From Deltaproteobacteria bacterium (GTDB taxonomy: Bacteria > Desulfobacterota > Syntrophia > Syntrophales > UBA5619), in the NCBI GenBank assembly GCA_026388345.1, contig JAPLJY010000076.1:1-8392 (forward strand): a stretch of DNA of 8,392 nt, read 5' to 3'. The notes under the pieces are model-generated. The model saw only the letters and a list, made by a program, of their open reading frames with translations, searched no databases and was not told the origin of the DNA. The translations under genes were made by a program, and so were the position numbers. Of this stretch, positions 1 to 6,485 are shown in pieces; the stretch's first letter is position 1, and the number at the start of each line of letters is the position of its first letter.

Positions 1-119
1 CGCGGATTCGTGGGGTCATGTCGCCCCCCGCGCGGGGGGCGTGGATTGAAACACCGAGATGATCATGAACCGCATATTGGCGTCGAGTCGCCCCCCGCGC
101 GGGGGGCGGGGATTGAAAC
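1..119 (+). CRISPR. Leader-distal end of a type I-C-like CRISPR array
   Basis: Two 33-nt repeats are visible at 20-52 and 87-119, separated by a 34-nt spacer (53-86). Positions 1-19 are the end of another spacer, so the array continues left of the window. Each repeat has a long GC palindrome (GTCGCCCCCC arm against GGGGGGC) and ends in ATTGAAAC, which is the hallmark of type I-C repeats. The second repeat differs by one base (T to G at position 109) and no further repeat follows at the expected distance. A degenerate last repeat is typical of the leader-distal end, so the leader and newest spacers should lie to the left. No cas genes are in the window, so the subtype rests on repeat sequence alone. 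Confidence 0.93.
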
Positions 120-272
120 AGCCGTCTGGGTAAACTGGGCGGCGGTGTGGAGTCCTATCGCTTCAGCCGCGGCGCCATCCAGCGTATGGGCAGAAGGATC
201 AGGAAGTACTGGAACATGTATAACACGGCCGGCAGGGTGGGATCCGATCCGAAGAAGCGGGCGGCGCCCCTT

Positions 273-1784
273 TTACCCGATGTCCGACTCTATCGTGGCG
301 CCGGGCCGGCGGCTGCGGATGCGCGGCAGGAGCGGCATCAGCAGCAAAACAAGCGCCGCCGCCAGGCAGGTGGCGGCGATGGGCCGGGTCACAAAGATCA
401 TGAAGCTGCCCTTGGAGAAGATCAGGGACTGCTTCAGCGAGTATTCCAGGATGGGGCCGAGGACGAAGGCCAGAATGAACGGCGGGGCGTCGTACTTCAG
501 CTTCTTCATGACATAACCGAGCAGGCCGAAGAGAAGCATCAGGAAGACGTCCATGACGCTGTTGGCGACGGTGTAAGAGCCGATCAGGCAAAACAAGATG
601 ATCAGGGGCATCAGGATCGGGTAGGGAACCTTGAGCACCTGGACCCACATCCCGATCAGGGGCACGTTGAGAATGACGAGCATGATGTTGCCCAGGTACA
701 TGCTGGCGATGAGGCCCCAGAAGATCTCGGGGTGCTGCGTGAGCAGGAGCGGCCCGGGGGTGATCCCATGAATGATCAGGGCGCCGAGCAGCATGGCCAT
801 GACGACGTTTGCGGGAATCCCCAGGGTCATCAGGGGAATGAACGAGGATTGCGCGGCTGAATTGTTGGCCGCCTCGGGCGAGGCCACCCCTTCGATCATT
901 CCGGTTCCGAACTTCTCCGGGTGTTTCGAACACCGTTTCTCCACCGCGTACGCGACGAAGGAGGAGAGGACCGCCCCGCCGCCCGGCAGGAGGCCCAGGA
1001 AGAAGCCGATCAAAGTCCCGCGGACAAGCGCCCACTTCGACTGCATCCAGTCGGCCCTGGTGGGCAGGAGCCCCTTGACCCGGGTTTTGAAGATTTCGCG
1101 GTCGATCTTCGTCTCGATGTTGAGCAGCATCTCGGAGATGCCGAACAGGCCCATCACCACGGGTACCATGCCGACCCCGTCCATGAGCTCGGTCAAACCG
1201 AAGGTGAACCGGGCGGTGCCCGTAACGGTGTCCGTGCCCACGGAGCCCACCAGCAGGCCGAATGCGGCCATCATCAGCGCCCTGATCATGGAGCCGGACG
1301 AGAGGAAGGTGAGCACGATCAGACCCAGGACCATCAGGGAGAAGTATTCGGGCGGGCCGAATTTGAGGGCCGCTTTCGCCAGGGGCGGCGCCATGAACGT
1401 GAGGCCGATGATCCCCAGCGTCCCCGCGATGAACGATCCGAAGGCGGAGATCCCGAGCGCCGCGCCGGCCCGGCCTTGCCGGGCCATCTGGTATCCGTCC
1501 AGGCAGGTTACGACCGAGGCGGCCTCGCCGGGAATGTTGACCAGGATGGAGGTGATCGAGCCGCCGTACATGGCCCCGTAGAAGATCCCGGAGAGCATGA
1601 TGACGGCCGAGACGGGTTCTGTGTGGAAGGTGACCGGCAAAAGCAGCGACATGGCCGCGGTCGGTCCGAGGCCCGGCAGGACCCCCACCATCGTTCCGAT
1701 CATGCAGCCGAGAAAGCAGTAGAGGAGGTTCATCGGCTGCAGGGCGACGGAGAATCCCATAAAGAGCTGGTTCAAAATATCCAT
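273..1784 (-). CDS. tctA: TctA-family large membrane subunit of a tripartite tricarboxylate transporter
   Basis: The 503-residue product is the usual length for TctA, the roughly 12-helix permease that moves a carboxylate delivered by the periplasmic TctC protein. The family's two related halves are both visible. The first has GVLPGLGP at residues 34-41, then YGGSITSILVNIPGEAASVV at 73-92 and the LDGYQMARQGRAGAAL stretch to 110. The second has GLLPGGGA at 264-271, then GVASPEAANNSA at 299-310 and TLGIPAN at 320-326. Translation starts 3 nt after the tctB stop codon, and a GTGGGGG ribosome site inside the tctB end suggests coupling. It is the last gene of tctC-tctB-tctA. No convincing terminator follows in the 150 bp before the CRISPR array. 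Family assignment is firm; the substrate (citrate, another di/tricarboxylate or an aromatic acid) cannot be read from sequence. Confidence 0.96.
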   Translation of the reverse strand: MDILNQLFMGFSVALQPMNLLYCFLGCMIGTMVGVLPGLGPTAAMSLLLPVTFHTEPVSAVIMLSGIFYGAMYGGSITSILVNIPGEAASVVTCLDGYQMARQGRAGAALGISAFGSFIAGTLGIIGLTFMAPPLAKAALKFGPPEYFSLMVLGLIVLTFLSSGSMIRALMMAAFGLLVGSVGTDTVTGTARFTFGLTELMDGVGMVPVVMGLFGISEMLLNIETKIDREIFKTRVKGLLPTRADWMQSKWALVRGTLIGFFLGLLPGGGAVLSSFVAYAVEKRCSKHPEKFGTGMIEGVASPEAANNSAAQSSFIPLMTLGIPANVVMAMLLGALIIHGITPGPLLLTQHPEIFWGLIASMYLGNIMLVILNVPLIGMWVQVLKVPYPILMPLIILFCLIGSYTVANSVMDVFLMLLFGLLGYVMKKLKYDAPPFILAFVLGPILEYSLKQSLIFSKGSFMIFVTRPIAATCLAAALVLLLMPLLPRIRSRRPGATIESDIG

Positions 1785-1787
1785 GGT

Positions 1788-2243
1788 TTAAAACCCCCAC
1801 AAACTGCCGCGGGGCAGCCGGCTGTCCAGGAGGACGACGAAGAAGAGATAGGCGGACCCCATCGTCGCCAGGGAGAAAAAAAGAACGGTCGTCCAGCGGT
1901 AGGGTTCCAGCAGCCGGAAGAGCACCAGCATCAGCAGGAAGGTGGCGAGCGGGAAACCCAGCCATTCCAGGACCGCCACGTAGATGAACAGGCTCGCCGC
2001 CATCGTGAGCCATCTGCCCCAGCGCACCCCTCCCCAGATCTCCGTCGCGGGGCCGGCCATCTCCTTGAGGTCCTGGAGGAGAGACACGAAGGCGAGCGCC
2101 CCGAACAGGATAGCGGCGTAGAACGGCAGGAAGCCCGCGCCGGGGTTGTGGAGGCTTCCCACCTCGAGGCGCCGAGCCCCCACGGCCGCCAGGACCGCAA
2201 GGGCGAGCCAGAACAGATTGGCAAAGCAGTAGGTCTTCTTCAC
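1788..2243 (-). CDS. tctB: TctB-family small membrane subunit of the tripartite tricarboxylate transporter
   Basis: The 151-residue protein has four hydrophobic segments, as expected for TctB, the small integral-membrane partner of TctA. It shows the family's glycine/proline signature after the first helix (VGSLHNPGAGFLPF, about residues 28-41) and ends in LPRGSLWGF. That ending is echoed by the second TctB in this window (LPRGGWGF). I chose the GTG start at 2243 because a strong GGAGGAG ribosome site sits just upstream. A longer in-frame reading to 2357 would run into the end of tctC, and its extra residues are a Ser/Arg-rich stretch unlike any TctB. It lies between tctC (67-bp gap with a stem-loop) and tctA (3-bp gap). 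Confidence 0.93.
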   Translation of the reverse strand: MKKTYCFANLFWLALAVLAAVGARRLEVGSLHNPGAGFLPFYAAILFGALAFVSLLQDLKEMAGPATEIWGGVRWGRWLTMAASLFIYVAVLEWLGFPLATFLLMLVLFRLLEPYRWTTVLFFSLATMGSAYLFFVVLLDSRLPRGSLWGF

Positions 2244-2267
2244 AGGATTCTCCTCCGGTGCAGTCAG

Positions 2268-2302
2268 CGGCGCCGCCCGCGTCTTTGAAGCAGACGGCGC
2301 CG
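2268..2302 (-). promoter_or_regulatory. Stem-loop between tctC and tctB
   Basis: In the 67-bp tctC-tctB gap, CGGCGC at 2268-2273 pairs with GCGCCG at 2297-2302. CGTCT at 2280-2284 pairs with AGACG at 2292-2296, with a 6-nt bulge on one side. There is no T-run after it on the minus strand, so it is unlikely to stop transcription. Hairpins in this position often protect the upstream message, so that the periplasmic binding protein is made in excess of its membrane partners. That role is inferred here. Confidence 0.5.
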
Positions 2303-2310
2303 AACTTGCG

Positions 2311-3285
2311 CTACTTCTTTTTGATGAAGGTATTGACCTGCTTCTCGGCATCCACATAGGCCTGGGCCCAGTATTTGCCGAGTTCGGCCGGATTCATGTA
2401 GACGGCCGGCTGCTGGAAATTGTCCATGGTCGTCAGGAAAGCCTTGCTGTCCATGGCCTTCTTGAAGGCGTCATGCAGGGTCTTGACGATGTCGGCGGGC
2501 ATTCCCTTCGGTCCGAAGATCCCGATGGGGGCCTCACAGACGACGCCATAGCCGAGCTCATCCACCGTGGGCACGTTGGGGAATTTCTTGGTCCGTTTGG
2601 CGGTGTAGGTGGCAAGCAGTCGGAGCTGACCGGCCTCAACCAGGGGGATGAAGCCGGCGGAGGTGGATATGGCGTCCACATGACCTCCCATCAGGGCTGC
2701 CGAGGACTCCTGGTCCCCCTTGGACGGTACATGGGACAGAATGATGTTGCCGGCCTTGACGGCCAGTTCCTCCATGGAGATGTGGCCGCTGGTCCCAACG
2801 CCGGAGGCCATGTAGCTCACCTTGCCGGGATTGGCCTTGGCATAATTGAGCAGGTCCTTCAGCGTCTTGTGAGGCGAATCGGCCCGGACGCAGATGCCGT
2901 AGAGGTTGCCGGAGAAGGCGATGATCGGCGTCAGATCCTTGACCGTGTCGAAGGGGAGCTTGTTGATATAGGAATTCCGGTGCAGGCTTTCCACGGCTAC
3001 CGACAGAAGGTATCCGTCCGGCTTCTTGCCGACGATGGCGCCGACCCCCACCGCCCCGCCGCCGCCGGCGCGGTTTTCAACGATCACGCTCTGGCCGAGC
3101 GACTTCTTGGCCTCGTCGGCCAGGGGACGCGCGAGCAGGTCCGTGGCCCCTCCCGCGGGGTACGGTACGATCAATGTGATGGAACGGCTGGGAAACGTCT
3201 CGGCGGCCGGAGCGGCCGGTGCGATGAAGAACAGGGTTGCTGAAAGCACAAATCCCAAAAACAGGAACATATAGCTGCGGCGCAT
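2311..3285 (-). CDS. tctC: TctC/Bug-family periplasmic substrate-binding protein
   Basis: The 324-residue product is a typical Bug (Bordetella uptake gene)/TctC receptor, which captures an organic acid in the periplasm and hands it to TctA-TctB. A signal peptide is clear: basic MRRS, a hydrophobic core over residues 5-23, and a likely signal-peptidase site near APAA|E (residue 28). Family motifs follow: SITLIVPYPAGGATDLLAR at 35-53, then ENRAGGGGAVG, GKKPDGYLL, the GGHVDA loop, and KKFPNVPTVDELGY toward the C-terminus. The start is the ATG preceded by AAGGAG about 10 nt upstream; an in-frame extension to 3423 would cover the promoter. It is the first gene of its operon, downstream of a sigma-70 promoter and a palindromic operator. 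Ligand identity is not predictable. Confidence 0.95.
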   Translation of the reverse strand: MRRSYMFLFLGFVLSATLFFIAPAAPAAETFPSRSITLIVPYPAGGATDLLARPLADEAKKSLGQSVIVENRAGGGGAVGVGAIVGKKPDGYLLSVAVESLHRNSYINKLPFDTVKDLTPIIAFSGNLYGICVRADSPHKTLKDLLNYAKANPGKVSYMASGVGTSGHISMEELAVKAGNIILSHVPSKGDQESSAALMGGHVDAISTSAGFIPLVEAGQLRLLATYTAKRTKKFPNVPTVDELGYGVVCEAPIGIFGPKGMPADIVKTLHDAFKKAMDSKAFLTTMDNFQQPAVYMNPAELGKYWAQAYVDAEKQVNTFIKKK

Positions 3286-3321
3286 GGTCTCATTCTCCTT
3301 TTCAAGTGAATCGTTAAATGG

Positions 3322-3335
3322 TGACAATATTGTCA
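3322..3335 (-). promoter_or_regulatory. Perfect 14-bp palindrome in operator position of tctC
   Basis: TGACAATATTGTCA is a perfect palindrome. It lies about 4-17 nt downstream of the transcription start predicted from the promoter at 3345-3374, and between that start and the tctC ribosome site. This is where a repressor would block transcription. The size and shape fit a dimeric winged-helix regulator such as a GntR-type protein, but no such gene is in the window and the binding protein is unknown. Confidence 0.55.
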
Positions 3336-3344
3336 ACAATTCTG

Positions 3345-3374
3345 TATATAGAAAAGGATGCCTCGGGTTGTCAA
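3345..3374 (-). promoter_or_regulatory. Sigma-70 promoter of tctC-tctB-tctA
   Basis: Read on the minus strand, a perfect -35 box TTGACA (3374-3369) is followed after 18 nt by TATATA (3350-3345, 5 of 6 to the -10 consensus). Transcription should begin near 3338, about 53 nt before the tctC ATG at 3285. The -35 box lies only a few bases beyond the T-rich tail of the upstream porin terminator, so the two transcription units are tightly packed. Confidence 0.7.
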
Positions 3375-3376
3375 GA

Positions 3377-3432
3377 GAAATAAAATGGGAAAGCGACCGG
3401 GGGCGCAGCCTGTGGGGCCGCACCCCCGGTCG
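3377..3432 (-). terminator. Rho-independent terminator after the outer-membrane protein gene
   Basis: On the minus strand a hairpin with a 17-bp stem (3416-3432 pairing with 3394-3410, including three G-U pairs) and a 5-nt CCACA loop starts 18 nt after the stop codon of the barrel gene. The tail at 3393-3377 is T-rich (10 of 17 bases) but interrupted. The hairpin isolates the barrel gene from the tctC promoter immediately downstream. Confidence 0.8.
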
Positions 3433-3450
3433 TTGGGGAAACGACGGAGG

Positions 3451-4302
3451 TCAGAAGCTGAAGCCGACGCTCACCCCGCCGACCAGAAATGAGCTGTCGC
3501 GGTCGGCCGGTGAGGTCGTTCCTTTCAACCCCAGACCTTTGATTTCGTCCTTCGCATCGCCGGTCAAAGGGAAAACATAAGAGATCGTCGGCGTCACCGT
3601 AATATGGTCCGTAACCTTGACCGGCAGGCTTGCCGATACCAACCCGTCGTGGAAGTTGCTGAACTTGTCGGTCGTTGGCAGGGCGTTGCCGTCGAATTTC
3701 GGGTACGTGTCCGCATCGGTGCTCAGCAGATAGCCTGCCGAAGCCGCCAGCTTCAGGGAGATCATCTTGTTCAATTCAACGACGTGGGAGATCCCGAGCT
3801 GGAAATACCAGTTGCGGTAATGATCGATCTCCTTGTAGATGGTCAACGTGGGCAAAAGCAGCGTGTTGAGGGAGACGGTGGCGGAGAGCTCCTGGGCATC
3901 GTTTCTACCCGCGGCGTCCTTGTTCATGGCAGCAAGACTGTAATAGGCATATCCACCGCCGATGTTGAACAGGCCCACTGTCTTGGTGTAGGAGAGGGTG
4001 AAATCCGTTTCGTTCCATGTCCCGGTATAGGATCTGTCCACCGGGGAGTAGGGCTTGGTATCGAGATTCCCCCACAGATTGGCGGTAAATCCCTTGTAGC
4101 CGATTGTCATCGATGGTTGGATCACGACGCTGTTCCGGCTCAGCTCATAACCTCGCCAGATGTACTGGCTCAGGGCTGATACCGTGAGATCACCCGTGGG
4201 CTTTTCCTCTTCGGCCAGCAACGGTGAGACCGGGATTGTTAGAATCCCGGCAACGAACAGAACGACCCAAAACATTTTCTTGAATCCTGTTGAAAACTTC
4301 AT
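3451..4302 (-). CDS. TorF/Gcw_chp-like outer-membrane beta-barrel protein (putative porin)
   Basis: The 283-residue product begins with a signal peptide: MKFSTGFKKM, a hydrophobic stretch at 11-29, and a likely cut after SPLLA at residue 30. The rest is made of alternating amphipathic strands rich in Tyr, Trp, Gly and Thr, and the chain ends in phenylalanine (SVGFSF), the usual barrel C-terminal signal. The first strands, LTVSALSQYIWRGYELS at 39-55 followed by an IQPSMTIGY strand, resemble the opening of the TorF/Gcw_chp (TIGR02001) family. I chose the ATG at 4302 because GGGAGGAAA precedes it; an ATG 18 nt upstream has no ribosome site. Members of this family are often found beside glnK-amtB, and those genes lie just upstream here on the same strand, so a role in letting ammonium or another nitrogen compound through the outer membrane is a reasonable inference. 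The substrate is unproven. Confidence 0.8.
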   Translation of the reverse strand: MKFSTGFKKMFWVVLFVAGILTIPVSPLLAEEEKPTGDLTVSALSQYIWRGYELSRNSVVIQPSMTIGYKGFTANLWGNLDTKPYSPVDRSYTGTWNETDFTLSYTKTVGLFNIGGGYAYYSLAAMNKDAAGRNDAQELSATVSLNTLLLPTLTIYKEIDHYRNWYFQLGISHVVELNKMISLKLAASAGYLLSTDADTYPKFDGNALPTTDKFSNFHDGLVSASLPVKVTDHITVTPTISYVFPLTGDAKDEIKGLGLKGTTSPADRDSSFLVGGVSVGFSF

Positions 4303-4324
4303 GACCTTTCCTCCCGACATTCAA

Positions 4325-4600
4325 TGGATGATACCATCCAACATTCTGTTCTTCCCGTCTACGCCGGGGATTGCCCTCGCCAAAGCAGAGGCGAGGATAA
4401 TCCCCGGCAGGAATCCGCTTAAAAGAGTGACTGCCGGATCGAGTCCGGCAGCACAACATAGGACCTTTGCGCAATTTGGAAATCCTAATCCCGGAAGCGC
4501 GCATTGGAGATTCTTCGGGGCCCCTTGCCCCCGCAGCGTAGCGCCCGCAAAGACGACTGTTTGAGCGCGAAGCGCGAGTTTCGTCTTTGCAGCTTTAGCT
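4325..4600. repeat. Palindrome-rich non-coding spacer (REP-like hairpins)
   Basis: The 398 bp between the barrel gene and the PII gene (4303-4700) contain no convincing gene but have four inverted repeats. TGGATG/CATCCA lies at 4325-4340. A 46-nt hairpin at 4363-4408 has 10 bp plus 7 bp of stem around a 2-nt internal loop, with outer arms GCCGGGGATT/AATCCCCGGC. CTGCCGGA/TCCGGCAG lies at 4431-4451. GCAAAGACGA/TCGTCTTTGC lies at 4547-4590, enclosing GCGC-GAA-GCGC. Clustered GC-rich palindromes of this kind look like repetitive extragenic elements present in many copies per genome; copy number cannot be judged from one window. The weak open frames across the segment are best read as non-coding. 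I see no clear promoter for the barrel gene here. Confidence 0.6.
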
Positions 4601-4700
4601 GGGAGGTGCAGGGTCGAAAAATGTCCAGCGCGTGGAGGGATCAGTATTTCCAAAGATCTCAACCTTTGTCTACCCGCCGGAGCCGTGGGGCGGCAATCGG

Positions 4701-5048
4701 TCAGCCGATGGCTTTTCCTCCCCGTTCGCCGGAGCTGATCCGGATGCAGTCGGCCAGTTCCAGAACGAAGATCTTCCCGTCCCCCACCTCCCCCTTGCCG
4801 CTCCGGGCCCCTTTGTTGATTGCGGCGATGGTCGGCTCCACGAACTCCTCGTTCACGGCGATGTCGAGACGGACCTTCCGGAGGAGCCCGCCGACCTCCT
4901 TGGCCCCGCGGTAGATCTCGGTGAACCCCTTCTGCCTCCCCTGTCCGAGGACGTTGGAGACGGTCATCAGATTCACCTCTACCGCTTCGAGCGCCTGTTT
5001 GACTTCCTCTAACTTATGCGGCTGGATGATTGCAACGATGTATTTCAT
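4701..5048 (-). CDS. glnK: P-II nitrogen regulatory protein, GlnK type, lacking Tyr51
   Basis: The 115-residue protein aligns without gaps to classical PII through residue 85. It senses ATP/ADP and 2-oxoglutarate, and when paired with AmtB it plugs the ammonium channel. Visible landmarks are the start MKYIVAIIQPHKLEEVKQAL, T-loop residues GQGRQKGFTEIYRGA at 35-49 (Gln39 and Lys40 kept), the B-loop, and GDGKIFVLEL. Two features are odd. The residue at the uridylylation position 51 is Glu, not Tyr (YRGA-KE-VGGLL). The B-loop reads SGKGEVGDGK, two residues longer than the usual TGKIGDGK. The ATG follows AGGAGG that overlaps the amtB stop codon, so translation is probably coupled to amtB. The gene is second in an amtB-glnK operon, the reverse of the common order. 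PII identity is firm; GlnK rather than GlnB is inferred from linkage. Confidence 0.95.
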   Translation of the reverse strand: MKYIVAIIQPHKLEEVKQALEAVEVNLMTVSNVLGQGRQKGFTEIYRGAKEVGGLLRKVRLDIAVNEEFVEPTIAAINKGARSGKGEVGDGKIFVLELADCIRISSGERGGKAIG

Positions 5049-5060
5049 GATCCTTTCCTC

Positions 5061-6296
5061 CTATTCTACGACCGTATAGGCCGACTCGCTCTGTTGGGTC
5101 AAGTCGAGACCGACGATCTCATCCCTCTTTTCCACCCTCATTCCGACCAGGCCATCCACGACCTTGAAGATGATCCAGGTCATCCCCGCAGCGAAGATCG
5201 GCGTGATGACGATGAGCAAAAGCTGGATGAGAAACTGTTTGGGGTTCCCGAAAAACAGGCCGTCCGCCCCGGCGGCGTTGACCGCCTTCTCCGCAAAGAG
5301 CCCAGTGGCAATGGTTCCCCAGATGCCGCCCACCCCATGGACCCCGAAGGCGTCGAGGGAGTCGTCGTAGCCGAGCTTTGCCTTGATCAGGACCACGGCG
5401 ATGTAGCAGAACAGGGCGACCAGGATGCCGATGAAGATCGCATTCATCGGGTTGACAAAGCCGCAGGCGGGCGTGATGGCCACCAGCCCCGCGACCGCGC
5501 CCGTCGCCGCACCGAGGACCGTCGGCGCCCCGTGGTGCCGCCATTCGATGAGCGCCCAGGTGAGCCCCGCCGCCGCCGTGGCGACATGGGTTGTCACGAA
5601 GGCATTGGCGGCCAGCTCATTTGCCCCCAGCGCGCTTCCCGCATTGAACCCGAACCAGCCGAACCAGAGCAGCGCCGCCCCCAGCACGGTGAAGGGCAGA
5701 TTGTGCGGCCGGAAGGGCTGCAGGTCGTAACCGCACCGCTTCCCCAGCAGGATCGCCAGCGTCAGGGCCGAAATCCCGGAACTGACATGGACGACGATGC
5801 CGCCCGCGAAATCCAGCGCCCCCAGGTTCCTCAACCAGCCGCCCATACCCCAGACCCAGTGCGCCAGGGGATCATAGACCAGCGTTGTCCACAGCACGGT
5901 GAAGATCAGAAAGGCGGAGAATTTCATCCGTTCCGCAAACGCCCCGATGATGAGCGCCGGTGTGATCACGGCGAACATCGCCTGGAAGATCATGAAGACC
6001 TGGTGCGGAATCGTTGCCGCATAATCGGCGTTGGGCTGACCGCCGACGAAGTTGAGTCCCGCCCATTTCAGGCTGCCGATGATCCCCCATCCGATATCCG
6101 GCCCGAAGGCGAGGGAATAACCGAAGAGGACCCACTGCAGGCTGATGACACAGACGATGATAAAACACTGCATTAAAATGGACAGGACGTTCTTCCTCCG
6201 CACCAGACCTCCGTAGAAGAAGGCCAGCCCCGGAATCGTCATCCCCAGGACCAGGACCGCTGAGATCAGAACCCACGTCGTGTCTCCCGTATTCAT
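5061..6296 (-). CDS. amtB: Ammonium transporter AmtB
   Basis: The 411-residue product is an Amt/Mep/Rh-family channel with about 11 membrane helices and no cleavable signal. It carries the residues needed for ammonium conduction. Phe104 and Phe212 lie in likely gate regions, Trp147 is in HWVWG, and Asp162 is in the ALDFAGG motif. The twin pore histidines are His170 (VVHVSSG) and His320 (FGVHGVGGIWGT). Early GLAFFYGGLVRRKN (23-36) is also diagnostic. The C-terminal tail keeps the IVGLDLT signature that contacts PII proteins, consistent with regulation by the glnK product encoded 12 bp downstream. The start has AGGAGG 9 nt upstream. A sigma-54 promoter about 100 bp upstream suggests expression under nitrogen limitation. 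Residue numbering is my own count; assignment of the Phe gates is by position. Confidence 0.97.
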   Translation of the reverse strand: MNTGDTTWVLISAVLVLGMTIPGLAFFYGGLVRRKNVLSILMQCFIIVCVISLQWVLFGYSLAFGPDIGWGIIGSLKWAGLNFVGGQPNADYAATIPHQVFMIFQAMFAVITPALIIGAFAERMKFSAFLIFTVLWTTLVYDPLAHWVWGMGGWLRNLGALDFAGGIVVHVSSGISALTLAILLGKRCGYDLQPFRPHNLPFTVLGAALLWFGWFGFNAGSALGANELAANAFVTTHVATAAAGLTWALIEWRHHGAPTVLGAATGAVAGLVAITPACGFVNPMNAIFIGILVALFCYIAVVLIKAKLGYDDSLDAFGVHGVGGIWGTIATGLFAEKAVNAAGADGLFFGNPKQFLIQLLLIVITPIFAAGMTWIIFKVVDGLVGMRVEKRDEIVGLDLTQQSESAYTVVE

Positions 6297-6393
6297 GATG
6301 GATACCTCCTAATGGTTTTCAGGATCCGCCGAAATTCCCGGTATTGCGGGGCGGAGGCCCCTTTGGGCGGCGATCCCGTTCGGGATGGAATAG

Positions 6394-6409
6394 AGCAATG
6401 ATGATGCCA
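6394..6409 (-). promoter_or_regulatory. Sigma-54 (RpoN) promoter of amtB-glnK
   Basis: On the minus strand TGGCATCATCATTGCT has GG and GC exactly 10 nt apart. It matches the RpoN consensus TGGCAC-N5-TTGC at all but the sixth base. The predicted start is near 6383, leaving an 86-nt leader before the amtB ATG. The leader begins in an ATCCCG-TT-CGGGAT inverted repeat (6373-6386). RpoN control is the standard arrangement for ammonium transporter genes in many proteobacteria. Confidence 0.8.
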
Positions 6410-6426
6410 ATGCGGCGTAATGGATG

Positions 6427-6439
6427 CAATATGTTGAAT
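6427..6439 (-). promoter_or_regulatory. IHF-like site between enhancer and sigma-54 promoter
   Basis: Minus-strand ATTCAACATATTG matches the IHF consensus WATCAA-N4-TTR at every defined position but one. It opens an AT-rich tract (6427-6458) that stands out in otherwise GC-rich DNA. IHF bends DNA so that an activator bound upstream can touch sigma-54 polymerase, and this site lies between the promoter (-24 element at 6407-6408) and the upstream palindrome (6486-6509), as expected. IHF consensus matches are not rare, so context carries the weight. Confidence 0.5.
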
Positions 6440-6485
6440 ACATACATTTATTTTTTGGAGAGGCCAGGGGGGGTGGAGGAACAAA

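Noticed and set aside
147..272. Plus-strand open frame reading a basic peptide (start ESYRFSRGAIQRMG) right after the CRISPR array
   Set aside because: It has GC-rich third positions, but no ribosome site, no recognisable family, and it continues as a frame overlapping tctA on the opposite strand. It is more likely chance, or a remnant too short to assign.
223..275. Possible terminator after tctA
   Set aside because: Only a small GGGC-GCC-GCCC fold and a CTTCTT stretch are present; too weak to call.
199..2013. Very long (604-codon) minus-strand frame overlapping tctA and tctB
   Set aside because: It is a shadow of tctA in another frame: Arg/Pro/His-rich with no membrane segments, whereas the tctA frame has full family motifs.
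4547..4600. tRNA or small structured RNA gene in the GCAAAGACGA hairpin
   Set aside because: No cloverleaf, anticodon arm or T-loop consensus can be drawn; only nested simple hairpins.
4321..4662. 113-residue minus-strand open frame upstream of the barrel gene
   Set aside because: It spans the cluster of palindromes, has no ribosome site and no recognisable domain. The composition follows the repeats, so it is treated as non-coding.
4660..4700. Possible terminator after glnK
   Set aside because: A short CCGCC/GGCGG pairing exists but no T-run follows on the minus strand.
5016..6176. 386-codon plus-strand frame opposite amtB
   Set aside because: It is highly charged low-complexity translation (Asp/Arg/Gln/Pro-rich), the antisense image of a membrane protein gene in GC-rich DNA.
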